From the NCBI GenBank assembly GCA_041946865.1, contig JBHGBF010000029.1, positions 1-39,134 of the forward strand: a DNA stretch of 39,134 nt, read 5' to 3'. Below, piece after piece: positions 1 to 7,600 of the stretch (its first letter is position 1; every line of letters starts with the position of its first letter). The translations under genes and the position numbers were made by a program. This stretch comes from RPQK01 sp041946865. Lineage in GTDB: Bacteria > Acidobacteriota > UBA6911 > RPQK01. The notes below the pieces were generated by a model that searched no databases, was not told the origin of the DNA, and saw only the letters and a list, made by a program, of their open reading frames with translations.

Positions 1-461
1 AGGGTGAAGAACAGGCCCACCTGGACGGGCTCGACCTCCACGTAGCCGATCTCGTCAATGAGCAGACAATCATAGGAGGAGAAGGCTTTGATCACCTCTT
101 GTTCGGAGTGGTCGGCCACCGACTTGTACAAATCGGAGACCAACTTGGGAAACTCGATCGACCGTCCGGTGTAGCCCCGATTGGTGGCCTGGACCAGGAA
201 GCTCACCGCCAGCCCGGTCTTGCCGCAGCCGGTCGGCCCCACCCAGATGATGTTCCGGCATTGGGGCAGGTAGTCGAAGGCGTCGTAAAGCGCCAGGACG
301 CGCTTCTTGTCCAGTTTGGGCTGCTGCTCGAAGGGAAAAGTCTCCATCACCCAGTGTTGCGGCAGACAAGCGCGCTGGATCCGCTGTTTGCGGGCGTTCT
401 CCCGGTGGAGGCGCTCCTCCTCCTCGATCACGTGGCGCAGCAGCCGGACCGGCGGAACCAC
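1..461 (-). CDS. istB: IstB-like ATP-binding protein, partial
   Basis: This is the AAA+ helper ATPase of an IS21-type transposase; it stimulates target capture and strand transfer by IstA. A Walker A motif GPTGCGKT lies near residue 75 and a Walker B LLIDEIGY near residue 131. The N-terminal region is charged (HVIEEEERLHRENARKQR). The best start is a GTG at 461, overlapping the end of istA by about 34 bases, which is the usual tight coupling. About 153 of a typical ~250 residues are visible; the rest runs off the left edge. The long ORF on the opposite strand over this region is a shadow. Confidence 0.87.
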   Translation of the reverse strand, partial: MVPPVRLLRHVIEEEERLHRENARKQRIQRACLPQHWVMETFPFEQQPKLDKKRVLALYDAFDYLPQCRNIIWVGPTGCGKTGLAVSFLVQATNRGYTGRSIEFPKLVSDLYKSVADHSEQEVIKAFSSYDCLLIDEIGYVEVEPVQVGLFFT

Positions 462-1537
462 TGGTGCTTGATCCCGTCGGCCGGCAAGGGATATTCGACC
501 AGCAACTTCCGGGCCTGGTAGATCTGGACCCGATCAGCGTACTCCAGCAGCTTGACGTCCTCACGTTTCACTCCGGGCACCCAGTAGTAATTGCTGCCCA
601 GGGGAGCGTAGCCATACTGGTCGGTGCCCCGCTCGTGCTCCAGGTAAGGTGCGGGCAGATGAGGCGGGAGCTCGATCAGGTAAGCGCGCTCGAACTCGAA
701 CCGCTCGGCCGGCACGATCCTCAGCTCGGTCTGGGGCCGATGGTCCAGCCGCTCGGTGGACCACTCGAAGGCTTGCCGGTTCAGGTCCTCCAAGCTCTGG
801 AATTTCCGCCCCGGAAAGAAGTTGGTGTTCACGAACCGAAAGCTGCGCTCGTCCCCGGCCTTGCGGTCCGAATGGCCCTTTTCGTGGCAAACGAAGGCGA
901 AGCCGTACTGCCGGGCAAAGGCCTCCATCTCCGCGACCATCACCGCCTGCTGCCCCAGACCGCGCAACCGCGCCAGATTGGTGTTGTCGATAATGCACTT
1001 CGGGGCCGCATAACGCCAGAACCCGAGCGCCTCATGAAAGAAGCATTTCATCCGGAAGCGGTTGAACACGCGGTAAAACTTCAGGTAGCGGCGCTTGGAG
1101 TAACGCAGGTACAGCAGACTCGCTGCCAGGCGGGTCGATTTTTCGCCCAGGACCAGCTGGTACGGGCTGGTGTCGTGCTGCATCTCGGCGCCCGGCTGGT
1201 CCGGCGCCCGGTCGCAGCGGTCCTCACGGGCGCCGCCCAAATCCAGCTCCCGCACCATCCGGGTCAGGGTCGGGTAGGTCACCCGGACGCCTTCTTCCTC
1301 CACCAGTTTCTCCCAGACCCGCTGCACCCGGCCCTCGCACTCCTGGTAGAGTCGGGCCAGCAGCTCCGGGTCCAGCCGGATTTTGTCCTTGCGGACCGTC
1401 TGGGGCGGCACGCCCTGCTGGCGGATGATCTCCCGCACCGTGTTGCGGCTCAGACCCAGCCGACGGGCGATCTCGCCCAGGGCCATGCCTTCCTGGTGAA
1501 GCAGAAACACGGCCTTACGCTTGTCCGCTGCGATCAT
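428..1537 (-). CDS. istA: IS21-family transposase IstA
   Basis: This is the DDE integrase/transposase of the IS21-like element, 369 aa. A helix-turn-helix lies at residues 8-40 (EGMALGEIARRLGLSRNTV). The core shows the probable catalytic acids D122 in HDTSP, D184 in CIIDNTN and an E near 230 in KAGDERSF. The C-terminal part is the basic/beta-rich tail usual for IstA. It is slightly shorter than many IstA proteins (390-500 aa) but has no internal stop. It overlaps the upstream ParB-like ORF by 23 bases and the downstream istB, so the set looks like one translationally coupled operon. The catalytic assignments come from motif spacing and are not tested. Confidence 0.88.
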   Translation of the reverse strand: MIAADKRKAVFLLHQEGMALGEIARRLGLSRNTVREIIRQQGVPPQTVRKDKIRLDPELLARLYQECEGRVQRVWEKLVEEEGVRVTYPTLTRMVRELDLGGAREDRCDRAPDQPGAEMQHDTSPYQLVLGEKSTRLAASLLYLRYSKRRYLKFYRVFNRFRMKCFFHEALGFWRYAAPKCIIDNTNLARLRGLGQQAVMVAEMEAFARQYGFAFVCHEKGHSDRKAGDERSFRFVNTNFFPGRKFQSLEDLNRQAFEWSTERLDHRPQTELRIVPAERFEFERAYLIELPPHLPAPYLEHERGTDQYGYAPLGSNYYWVPGVKREDVKLLEYADRVQIYQARKLLVEYPLPADGIKHQWFRRSGCCAT

Positions 1538-2413
1538 GCAGTTGCCTCAAGGTGTGCAAGAAGGCCCGCGCCCGCGAGAGCACCCCGGCCGTGAGCAGAT
1601 GCGCCTGGGCGTGAAAGGCGCGGCTTTGGAGCCGCGCGTCCAGGCCCTTGCCCATCACCCGCTGCATGTACTTCTGAAGCGCCTCCAGATCGCCCAGCAG
1701 CACCCGTTCGAATTCGCTGCAGCCCTCGGCCGGGACGCCGGCCTGTTTCATCCTCTCCAGGGGCAGGGCCACATTCCCCGCTGCGATTTCGCGGCGAAAC
1801 GACTCCGGCCCGCGGAAATAACCCTGCGCCAGATATTCGATCTCTCGCACGCTCAACTTCTTCCCGCTGACCCCAGTGATGAAAGCCTCGACTTCCTCGG
1901 TCCTCACCCCGTTCAGGCGCATGAACTGGCGCACGGTGTACATGTAGGAATAGACCGCAAAGGCCCCGCTGAACAACTTCTCCCGCACCTTCTCGCTCAT
2001 CTCCTTCATCAGGCCCAGCCGCATGCTCACCCACGCCTTGCTGCGCGACAGCTCCTGAGCCATCTCGGCTACACTCAGCTGATGGAGCTGCCTCAGGTCC
2101 GGCAGGAAGCGGGCCTGCTCCAGAATGCTCAAGGCTTTTTGGTTGGACACCCGCAACAGGCCCAGGACTCCCTGAGTTTCGTCTTCACCCAGCGAGACGT
2201 ACGGGACCTTTCCCAGACCCAGCCGGCGGCCGAGCGGTAGCGTTTGAAGCCATTGAGTAGGAGACGGCCGCCCGGTGAGTCCACCCCTTCCAGCGGCTCT
2301 TCGATCCCGCGCTCCATGATCGAGGCGAGCAGGCGCGCTTCAAGCCCCGGATTTCGCATCCGGTAGCTCTCGTAGCGCAGGTCCAGACTGGAAAGCTCCA
2401 CTTCGAGCGCCAT
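1515..2413 (-). pseudogene. ParB-like protein, interrupted by a -1 frameshift
   Basis: Two reading frames together make one ~300-residue ParB/KorB-like protein. The N-terminal half (start ATG 2413, preceded by AAGG) has the ParB-type nuclease/CTPase-like fold, with LLNGFKRYRSA matching the GxxxR box. The C-terminal half (stop at 1515) has a helix-turn-helix, LSVAEMAQELSRSKAWVSMRL. Homology moves from one frame to the other at about 2224-2232, where RYRSA should continue as ARRLGLGKVPYVSLGEDE. The change is a missing base or a -1 frameshift at CGGCCGCCGG. The gene sits directly upstream of istA and overlaps it, so it probably belongs to the element. Possible roles are binding to the terminal repeats or segregation; neither is shown. 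Confidence 0.75.
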
Positions 2414-2422
2414 GTTGTCGCC

Positions 2423-2994
2423 TTAGGGGGGCACCTCCCCCACCCGCCCGACAACATAGTCAACCCGGCGGCGTCGCGCCATGCTGTGTTGTCTCAGGGC
2501 GCGGTTCAGCATCTCGACGATCTCCTCCCGGCTGACCGGCCGACCCTCGATCAGGCTCACCACCGTCTCCAGGTATCTCACCATGCCGGGCTCAAACTCC
2601 GTCCCTTCAGGCCTCGGCTTCTCCGCCGGGGGCTGGTTCTTGCCCCGCCGGCCGTTTTGAATTCCTTCTTCAACCGCCCCTCCTTGGTCTGGTAGCAGGC
2701 CACACTGCGCCGGGTGGAACTGCGCTTGCGATGCGCCTCCCGGCACCCGAAGGGACACCCCAGGTCACGACGCCCGGCGTTGCGCGGGTCGGTCAGGAAA
2801 AAGATCCGGTAATGCCGGCAGCGGGTCAGGCAGCGCCGCAAACCAGGTTGGGCCCGCAGCGCCGAACGCAGTACGAAGTAGTATTCCAGGACCAGATCGC
2901 GCACTTCGTCCCCCCGATACCAGTCCCGGCGAAACTCGAAATGCTCCTGGATCTTGATGGCAAAAAACCAAGACTCTGACTTATGATGGAGATC
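2423..2994 (-). pseudogene. Cys-containing accessory ORF of the IS21-like element, frameshifted
   Basis: I do not recognise a named family. The upstream frame reads IQEHFEFRRDWYRGDEVRDLVLEYY, later GCPFGCREAHRKR, a small Cys-rich, basic motif that could bind metal or nucleic acid. The downstream frame reads MVRYLETVVSLIEG and SREEIVEMLNRAL, a helical segment ending at 2423. The frames join at about 2655-2658, where adding one A to an A4 run would restore KKEFKNGRRGKN. At the start, the conserved-looking frame has no ATG, GTG or TTG before GTG 2904; an ATG near 3006 is in another frame and could be linked by one missing T in a T6 run. The gene therefore probably carries two single-base lesions. 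It lies 9 bases upstream of the ParB-like ORF. Confidence 0.55.
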
Positions 2995-3007
2995 TTATTT
3001 GGCATGT

Positions 3008-3060
3008 CCCCGTCTTACCGACCGGCACACCGTGTGTCCAGAGGAAAGACGGGGATTTTT
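3008..3060 (+). terminator. Hairpin with T-tract inside the IS21-like end
   Basis: CCCCGTCTT (3008-3016) pairs with AAGACGGGG (3046-3054), followed on the plus strand by ATTTTTT. The loop contains a smaller CACAC/GTGTG stem. On the plus strand it resembles a Rho-independent terminator that would stop transcripts entering the element from outside its genes. The long loop makes this tentative. Confidence 0.4.
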
Positions 3061-3146
3061 TGCCCGTGGTGTTCTCCGCACTGAGCAGCCGCACCCCACC
3101 CACTACCTGGAAAGAGGAAATACTCCGCAGACTTGCAGTCCGAGGC

Positions 3147-3233
3147 CGGTCAATTTATCTGAGCAGGCTTCAAGCCCCTCAGCTCATAGGCGGTCAATTT
3201 ATCTGAGCACAACCCGGTCAATTCATCCGAGCG
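3147..3233 (+). repeat. Three terminal repeats of the IS21-like element
   Basis: Copies start at 3147, 3191 and 3215. The first two share CGGTCAATTTATCTGAGCA exactly; the third is CGGTCAATTCATCCGAGCG with three changes, nearest the outer edge. Spacing is 44 then 24 bases. Such multiple repeats are the transposase-binding sites of IS21-family ends. Confidence 0.8.
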
Positions 3234-3236
3234 GCA

Positions 3237-3717
3237 TTGCGGGCACAGTCTCCCGGCTCAATTCGTCGATCCCGTAGAGGGTTTTCATCGCGATCTGAAC
3301 CGCCTGCCCGTAACCGGTTCGACGGATCGCGGGCCAGTAGGGCGCCAACAGCTCCCATTTCTTCACGGCATCCAGGCCCGGCCCGAAAAATGCCTCGTAG
3401 TCGCGGGGGGGCATCCCGGCAGCAACCAGGTCCGAGTTCGCATAGTGAGCCAGGAGAAACGACCGATCGTTGCTCTTCATGCGCGGATTCTTGCCGATCA
3501 GTCGGTCGCTTTCTTCCATCAGGTGCTCGTGCGTGTCGATGAGCCGAGTCGCCTGAATCCGCTTTCCAATCTCGGCCCAACTGGCGGCAGTCACCCCGCG
3601 GCGCGGAGTTGCCTGAGCCGCGGCCTGCGGCGTGCCCGATGCCGCTCCGACGGCGCCGACGAGGCCGACTTGCTTTACCGCGTCCCTTCTTGTGATCCTC
3701 GAACTCTTCGTTTTCAT
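3237..3717 (-). pseudogene. Secreted amidohydrolase, 3' end cut off by the IS21-like element
   Basis: The N-terminus (MKTKSSRITRRDAVKQVGLVGAVGAAS) is a Tat-type signal with RR. It is followed by RLIDTHEHLMEESDRL, the HxH metal-binding strand that starts amidohydrolase barrels. About 160 residues remain; a complete member has 350-450, so the later metal ligands are missing. The reading frame ends in VPAMPLG, where the last residues come from the element end (boundary about 3236). The gene is last in the minus-strand arm, after the Gfo/Idh/MocA gene. The related plus-strand amidohydrolase at 19230 lacks a signal peptide, so the two probably had different jobs. Confidence 0.8.
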
Positions 3718-3872
3718 GGCGATTTTCCCAAGTCGCCCTGCGACGTCACGGGCCAGCGCGGTTGGGCGGCGGACGACACGGCGATCACCCGAAGATGACG
3801 GAGGACACGAAGACAGGTTTGCTGCCGGCCCTCAGTGCTTTCCCTGATCTTCGCATCTGTGACAAGGATGCC

Positions 3873-5072
3873 TCAGTCGAACTGCGGGATCTTCATCTGG
3901 CGTCCACCCTTCAAGGCTGATTCGTGGGCCACGATCCCCGGGGCGGTGTAGGCCACCGCCTCATGAACGTCGATGGCCGGCCGGCGGTTATTCACGAGCG
4001 CATCGATGAACTCGTGAGTCAGGAACGTGTGCGACCCGTCGTGGTAGCTGTGATGCCGCATGAGGGGCGGCAGCATGTCCGTGTTCCAGTACTCCGGTTG
4101 ATCGTGCTTCTCGAACTGCGGCAGGTTCCGCACGAAGCCGCCCGGGTCCTTCTCCGTTTCCCTTTTGCGCCTGATGATAATCGGGCCCGCGCCGTGCGGG
4201 TGCGGCTCGAAAAAGCTCATCTTGTCGCCGTACCATTGCGCGCGCTCCGTCCCCTTGTGCGCCCCTTTCCAAAATACTGATACCCGAAAGGCGTTTCCCT
4301 TGTTCGTTTTGAACAGAGCCGTCTCGTTCCAGAACGGATTCCTATAAGCGTTGTCCTTCAGGATTGGGTCGCCGTCACCCCAGCCAATGCAGGTCACCTC
4401 TGTCAGACGCTCCCCGGTCAGCCCGATGAGCATCGAGGTGCAGTGGGTCGGATAGTGCATGGGCGCCATGCCGTGGCGCCAGGTGCGCTTTCCGTCTTCG
4501 AAGAAAATCTCTTCGAGGCCGTCGTGGTGGTACTCGGCTTCGGTGTAGAAGATGTTCCCGAACCTGCCCTCCTTCAGAAACTGGCGGGCAGAGATCATCG
4601 CCTGGTGGTAGTAGCTGGTCTCGGCCATCATGTACGTCAGGCCAGTCGACTTCACGACCCGCAGGAGCTTCTCGCACTCGTCCAGCGTGCCCCAGGCGGC
4701 CGGCACCGCGCACATGGCGTGCTTGCCGGCCTTCATCGTCATCGAAACGTGGCGAAGGTGGTCAGGGCCGGGAGTGGCAATGAAGACCGCCTCGATGTTC
4801 TTATCGAGGATGAGTTTCTCGAGTGACTCGTACGATTTCGCGCACTGGTACGTCTGCATCAGGCGGTCGCGGCGCTCCGGCCGGAGGTCGCTGACGGCCT
4901 CGACGATGCAGTTCGGGTGCTCGTGAAAGAAGAACGAGGAGCCAAAATTGCCTCCCACAATGGCCACGCGGACCTTCTTCTCGGCCGGCTCAACGAACGC
5001 AAAGCGCGGCGAAATGCCCAGGGCCGCAAGGCCCGCCACGGTCTTCCTGCAAAACTCCCGTCTCGTACTCAT
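3873..5072 (-). CDS. Exported Gfo/Idh/MocA-family oxidoreductase
   Basis: This is an NAD(P)-dependent sugar dehydrogenase/oxidoreductase-like protein, 399 aa from ATG 5072, chosen because GGGGGT lies just upstream and MSTRREF begins a Tat signal. A longer start at 5114 would bury the signal. The Rossmann segment is RVAIVGGNFGSSFFF, followed by AVSDLRPERR. Where most family members have an EKP motif with the catalytic lysine, this one reads AVPA (residues 122-125). The C-terminal substrate domain has conserved His-rich stretches (YYHQAM, YHHDGL, HYPTHCTSM). It is a paralogue of the protein at 22285. It probably acts on a sugar ring; the substrate is unknown. Confidence 0.85.
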   Translation of the reverse strand: MSTRREFCRKTVAGLAALGISPRFAFVEPAEKKVRVAIVGGNFGSSFFFHEHPNCIVEAVSDLRPERRDRLMQTYQCAKSYESLEKLILDKNIEAVFIATPGPDHLRHVSMTMKAGKHAMCAVPAAWGTLDECEKLLRVVKSTGLTYMMAETSYYHQAMISARQFLKEGRFGNIFYTEAEYHHDGLEEIFFEDGKRTWRHGMAPMHYPTHCTSMLIGLTGERLTEVTCIGWGDGDPILKDNAYRNPFWNETALFKTNKGNAFRVSVFWKGAHKGTERAQWYGDKMSFFEPHPHGAGPIIIRRKRETEKDPGGFVRNLPQFEKHDQPEYWNTDMLPPLMRHHSYHDGSHTFLTHEFIDALVNNRRPAIDVHEAVAYTAPGIVAHESALKGGRQMKIPQFD

Positions 5073-5193
5073 AGTAAGTACCCCCGGCACAGCTCGCGAC
5101 CTATTTTGTGCCAAAGCCGCTCGACGTCGCCGCTACGCAACTATTTGTGCCACCTGAAGGTCGCTCTCGACTTCGTTGAAACCGGCAACAAAC

Positions 5194-5439
5194 GCACGCC
5201 GGAGGCGTGCGGGAAAGTAGCCGGGGGGTCGAGCCTTTTTCCAGGCGACACCCCCGGTATCATTTGACGCCACGCAGTCCCACCCGGGAAGGGTGGGAGG
5301 AGCATCTTAGAGACAGAGCCCGATCTGCCGACTTCCCTCCACCCTTCCGGGGTGGACTTCCATTTTCGCCCTTCAGTCCGGGGATATCGCCGAAAAGCGC
5401 TCTACCCCCGGCTACTTACCCGGCACGCCTCCGGCGTGC
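5194..5439. repeat. 246-bp palindromic element at the 3' end of the 5412-7487 gene
   Basis: The left arm (5194-5227) and right arm (5405-5439) are near-perfect inverted copies of about 34 bases, each containing the smaller palindrome GCACGCCGGAGGCGTGC. A nested pair, CCCACCCGGGAAGGGTGG and CCACCCTTCCGGGGTGG, fills the interior. The right arm encodes the last residues (SPEHAGGVPGK) and the stop codon of the neighbouring gene, so the element seems to have inserted into that 3' end. The stretch 5073-5411 holds nothing else I can identify, and no promoter for the oxidoreductase is clear. Confidence 0.75.
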
Positions 5440-7487
5440 TCTGGACTTTGGCGAAAGTATACAGATGAATCAAACAGGAACCGCTGCCGTGTGGCTGTAT
5501 TACGCTGAAAGCGTGAAGCACGCTGGCGCCTCTGCATGTTCTGGATCTTTTCGAGAAGGCGCTGAACCTCCAACTCGCGCCACCAGCCGGGGAGATCCAC
5601 CGTCACGCCCAGTTCCTCAGCCAGCTTCACGACGAGGATCTCCTGCATCCGGGTCTCGGGCTGGCCAAAAGTCCCTACCCAGGTGTTGTACTCGGGAATG
5701 GGACGCCATGCGGAGCCCAGCAGCCGGGCCAGCTCCTCCTTGGAGGTCCCCGATTTTGCCTTGGCCCGGATCTCGTCAAGCTCGATCCGGAATCGAGCGA
5801 ACTCGTGGATCTGCAGCAAGTGCGGCAGCATGAGCTCCACGAACACTTCCGGCTCATAGGGCAGCGGGATCTTGGGGACAAAACCCCGGTCGGGCTGCAT
5901 CTGTTTCAGGTTCGAAATCGCCTGCTCGGCCCTCTGGAGGTCCTGATGCGGGTCGGGGGTCCCCAGCCGGTACTCCGGCAAGGTCCACCAGTAGGTTTCC
6001 CACCGGGGTCCGGAGCGAACATCCTGGATCAACTCCACCGCCTCGAAGACCTTCGGTCCATTTTTCGGACCCCAGATGGCTTCGCTCAGCTCGGCCAGGA
6101 TCTCGTGAGGGTCCCGGCTCGGGTCCCACAGCAGCTGGCTGGCGGCGTACATAGTGTAGATGTTGTTGATGTGGTGCGCTTCCATCTCGGACCAGTAGAC
6201 GGCGGGCTGTATTTGCAGCGCACCCGACTTCATCCGGTTGTAGAAATCCTTGAGCAGCTGCGCGTTGACATACATCGACGCCAGCTGGTCGGTCTCGTAC
6301 TCGGTCGTGTACCAGCCCCAGACTCCGACGTTCAATCCCAGCTGGCGGGCTTTCTCGTGGTAGCGCTCACGCTCACCGGGTTTGAAGAGGTGAGGCATGC
6401 TCATTTCGAGGAGCAGGTAGTCCTTGAACCCGTTGTCGACCAGTGCCTCCAGGTAGTCAATCCCGGCCGCCCAGGCGTCGATGGACATCTTGATCTTCGG
6501 GTTGCGGGCCTTGAACTTCTGTTCGAGCAGCCTCATGTACTTGAAAACATCCGACCGGTCGTGCAGGTTCCCGGGATCGTAGAAGTGGCCGATGAGGCGG
6601 TCGACCTCGGGGGCCAGCTTGGCGTAATGGTTGTAGTACTTCTCGAAGCCCTTGCGGACGTTTGGATCGTCAAAGGCCGACAGGCCGGGAGAGGGAGTGT
6701 AGGTGACGTCGGGATCCAGCCAGCCAAAGCCGCTGAACTCCGCGGCCCACACCCAAAGGCTCACATTCTGGCCGTTGCGCTTCAGGAACTCGGCAAGCTT
6801 CCGTTGCCGGCCCTGGAAGGCCTCAGGAGTGCCCATGACGCTGTAGCTGTAGGCCGTTTCCATGAGCTGCGAGCCGCTGAAGCCGAACCAATCGTACATG
6901 TCGACATAGCGGGCTAATTGTTCGTCGCTGAACTGCCAGATGTTCATCCGATTGTCGGCATACGGATTGGTGAATGCGCCGCGGACCTGTTGTGGAACCC
7001 AGGGACAGATGGTCCATTCCCGTTCGGGTATCCAGGGGGACCGGGTGACCCGGCATTCGGGGATCACCAGGGCCGCCTCCGTCTGCTGGCTCATAATCAC
7101 CAGGCGCTGGACGGCGCGCTTCAGACCGACGTCCGTTCCGCCGTAGGCAAACACGACCGGGACGGTCGGGTCGGTCCAGACGGCGAAGGCTTCGGGGGAT
7201 CCGGCCGGCAGGGCTGGAACGTTAGCTGCCACCATCTTGCCCTTGGCCAGGACGATGGCCGCCTGTCCTTTCGGTAACTCACCAACCGAGCGCACCACCC
7301 TCGGTGTCTTCCCGAGCACCAGGCCAAGGTACTGGGTAAGAGCGCCCGTCACTTTCTTGTCCAGCTGGGACTGCGGATTTGCGACCACGAAAACCTGCTT
7401 TCCGCGTGGGAAAGAGACGCTAGCGGCCTGCCCGCAGCTGACAATTAGCATAACGATAAAGACGATTACCGACGTTATTCTTACCAT
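5412..7487 (-). CDS. Secreted glycosidase-like protein, GH67 N-domain type, paralogue of 25886
   Basis: The protein is about 691 aa from ATG 7487 (MVRITSVIVFIVMLIVSCGQAAS), a signal peptide ending near a Cys that may be a lipobox. Residues ~25-140 resemble the alpha/beta domain found at the N-terminus of GH67/GH84/GH20 enzymes (VFVVANPQSQLDKKVTGALTQYLGLVLG). The centre is probably a TIM barrel: MYDWFGFSGSQLMET, VWGWYTTEYETDQL and ASQLLWDPSRDPHEIL are shared with the 25886 paralogue, as is RGFVPKIPL. I cannot name the catalytic residues. It lacks the paralogue's C-terminal discoidin domain, and its last ~11 residues are encoded by a palindromic repeat. It lies 114 bases after the TonB receptor gene, suggesting co-transcription. 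Confidence 0.7.
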   Translation of the reverse strand: MVRITSVIVFIVMLIVSCGQAASVSFPRGKQVFVVANPQSQLDKKVTGALTQYLGLVLGKTPRVVRSVGELPKGQAAIVLAKGKMVAANVPALPAGSPEAFAVWTDPTVPVVFAYGGTDVGLKRAVQRLVIMSQQTEAALVIPECRVTRSPWIPEREWTICPWVPQQVRGAFTNPYADNRMNIWQFSDEQLARYVDMYDWFGFSGSQLMETAYSYSVMGTPEAFQGRQRKLAEFLKRNGQNVSLWVWAAEFSGFGWLDPDVTYTPSPGLSAFDDPNVRKGFEKYYNHYAKLAPEVDRLIGHFYDPGNLHDRSDVFKYMRLLEQKFKARNPKIKMSIDAWAAGIDYLEALVDNGFKDYLLLEMSMPHLFKPGERERYHEKARQLGLNVGVWGWYTTEYETDQLASMYVNAQLLKDFYNRMKSGALQIQPAVYWSEMEAHHINNIYTMYAASQLLWDPSRDPHEILAELSEAIWGPKNGPKVFEAVELIQDVRSGPRWETYWWTLPEYRLGTPDPHQDLQRAEQAISNLKQMQPDRGFVPKIPLPYEPEVFVELMLPHLLQIHEFARFRIELDEIRAKAKSGTSKEELARLLGSAWRPIPEYNTWVGTFGQPETRMQEILVVKLAEELGVTVDLPGWWRELEVQRLLEKIQNMQRRQRASRFQRNTATRQRFLFDSSVYFRQSPEHAGGVPGK

Positions 7488-7536
7488 GGATTTTGAAGCC
7501 TCGCTGCAAGTGGGAAGCGGCGATATGATCAAAGAC

Positions 7537-7571
7537 GGGGAGAGGGGCAGGAGTTATCTTCCCCTCTCCCC
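7537..7571 (-). terminator. Strong intercistronic hairpin between the TonB and hydrolase genes
   Basis: GGGGAGAGGGG (7537-7547) and CCCCTCTCCCC (7561-7571) form a perfect 11-bp stem with a 13-base loop. On the transcribed strand the stem is followed only by GTCTTTGATC, so a T-tract is weak. It could reduce read-through or protect the 3' end of the receptor message so that receptor is made in excess over the downstream enzyme. Function is inference. Confidence 0.5.
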
Positions 7572-7600
7572 TGCCTGGAAGGTCCAGGTCCAGGCCACTG

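Larger units (their letters stand above)
1..3236 (-). mobile_element. IS21-like element, one end; other end outside the window
   Basis: The minus strand carries, in transcription order, a Cys-containing ORF, a ParB-like ORF, an IstA-type transposase and an IstB-type ATPase. The plus-side end is marked by three copies of CGGTCAATTTATCTGAGC (at 3147, 3191 and a degenerate copy at 3215). Multiple terminal repeats that bind transposase are typical of IS21 ends. I place the boundary at the CA dinucleotide 3235-3236, because the reading frame of the neighbouring amidohydrolase breaks there. The two extra ORFs upstream of istA are not part of a standard IS21. The istB end lies beyond position 1, so the target duplication cannot be checked here. 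Confidence 0.8.

Noticed and set aside
464..1594. Long plus-strand ORF opposite istA (376 aa)
   Set aside because: It mirrors the transposase codon pattern in high-GC DNA and its translation has no recognisable domain.
5389..5402. AAAAGCGCT near 5394 as a third AAAGCGCTTT operator
   Set aside because: Only one half-site matches and it lies inside the palindromic element.
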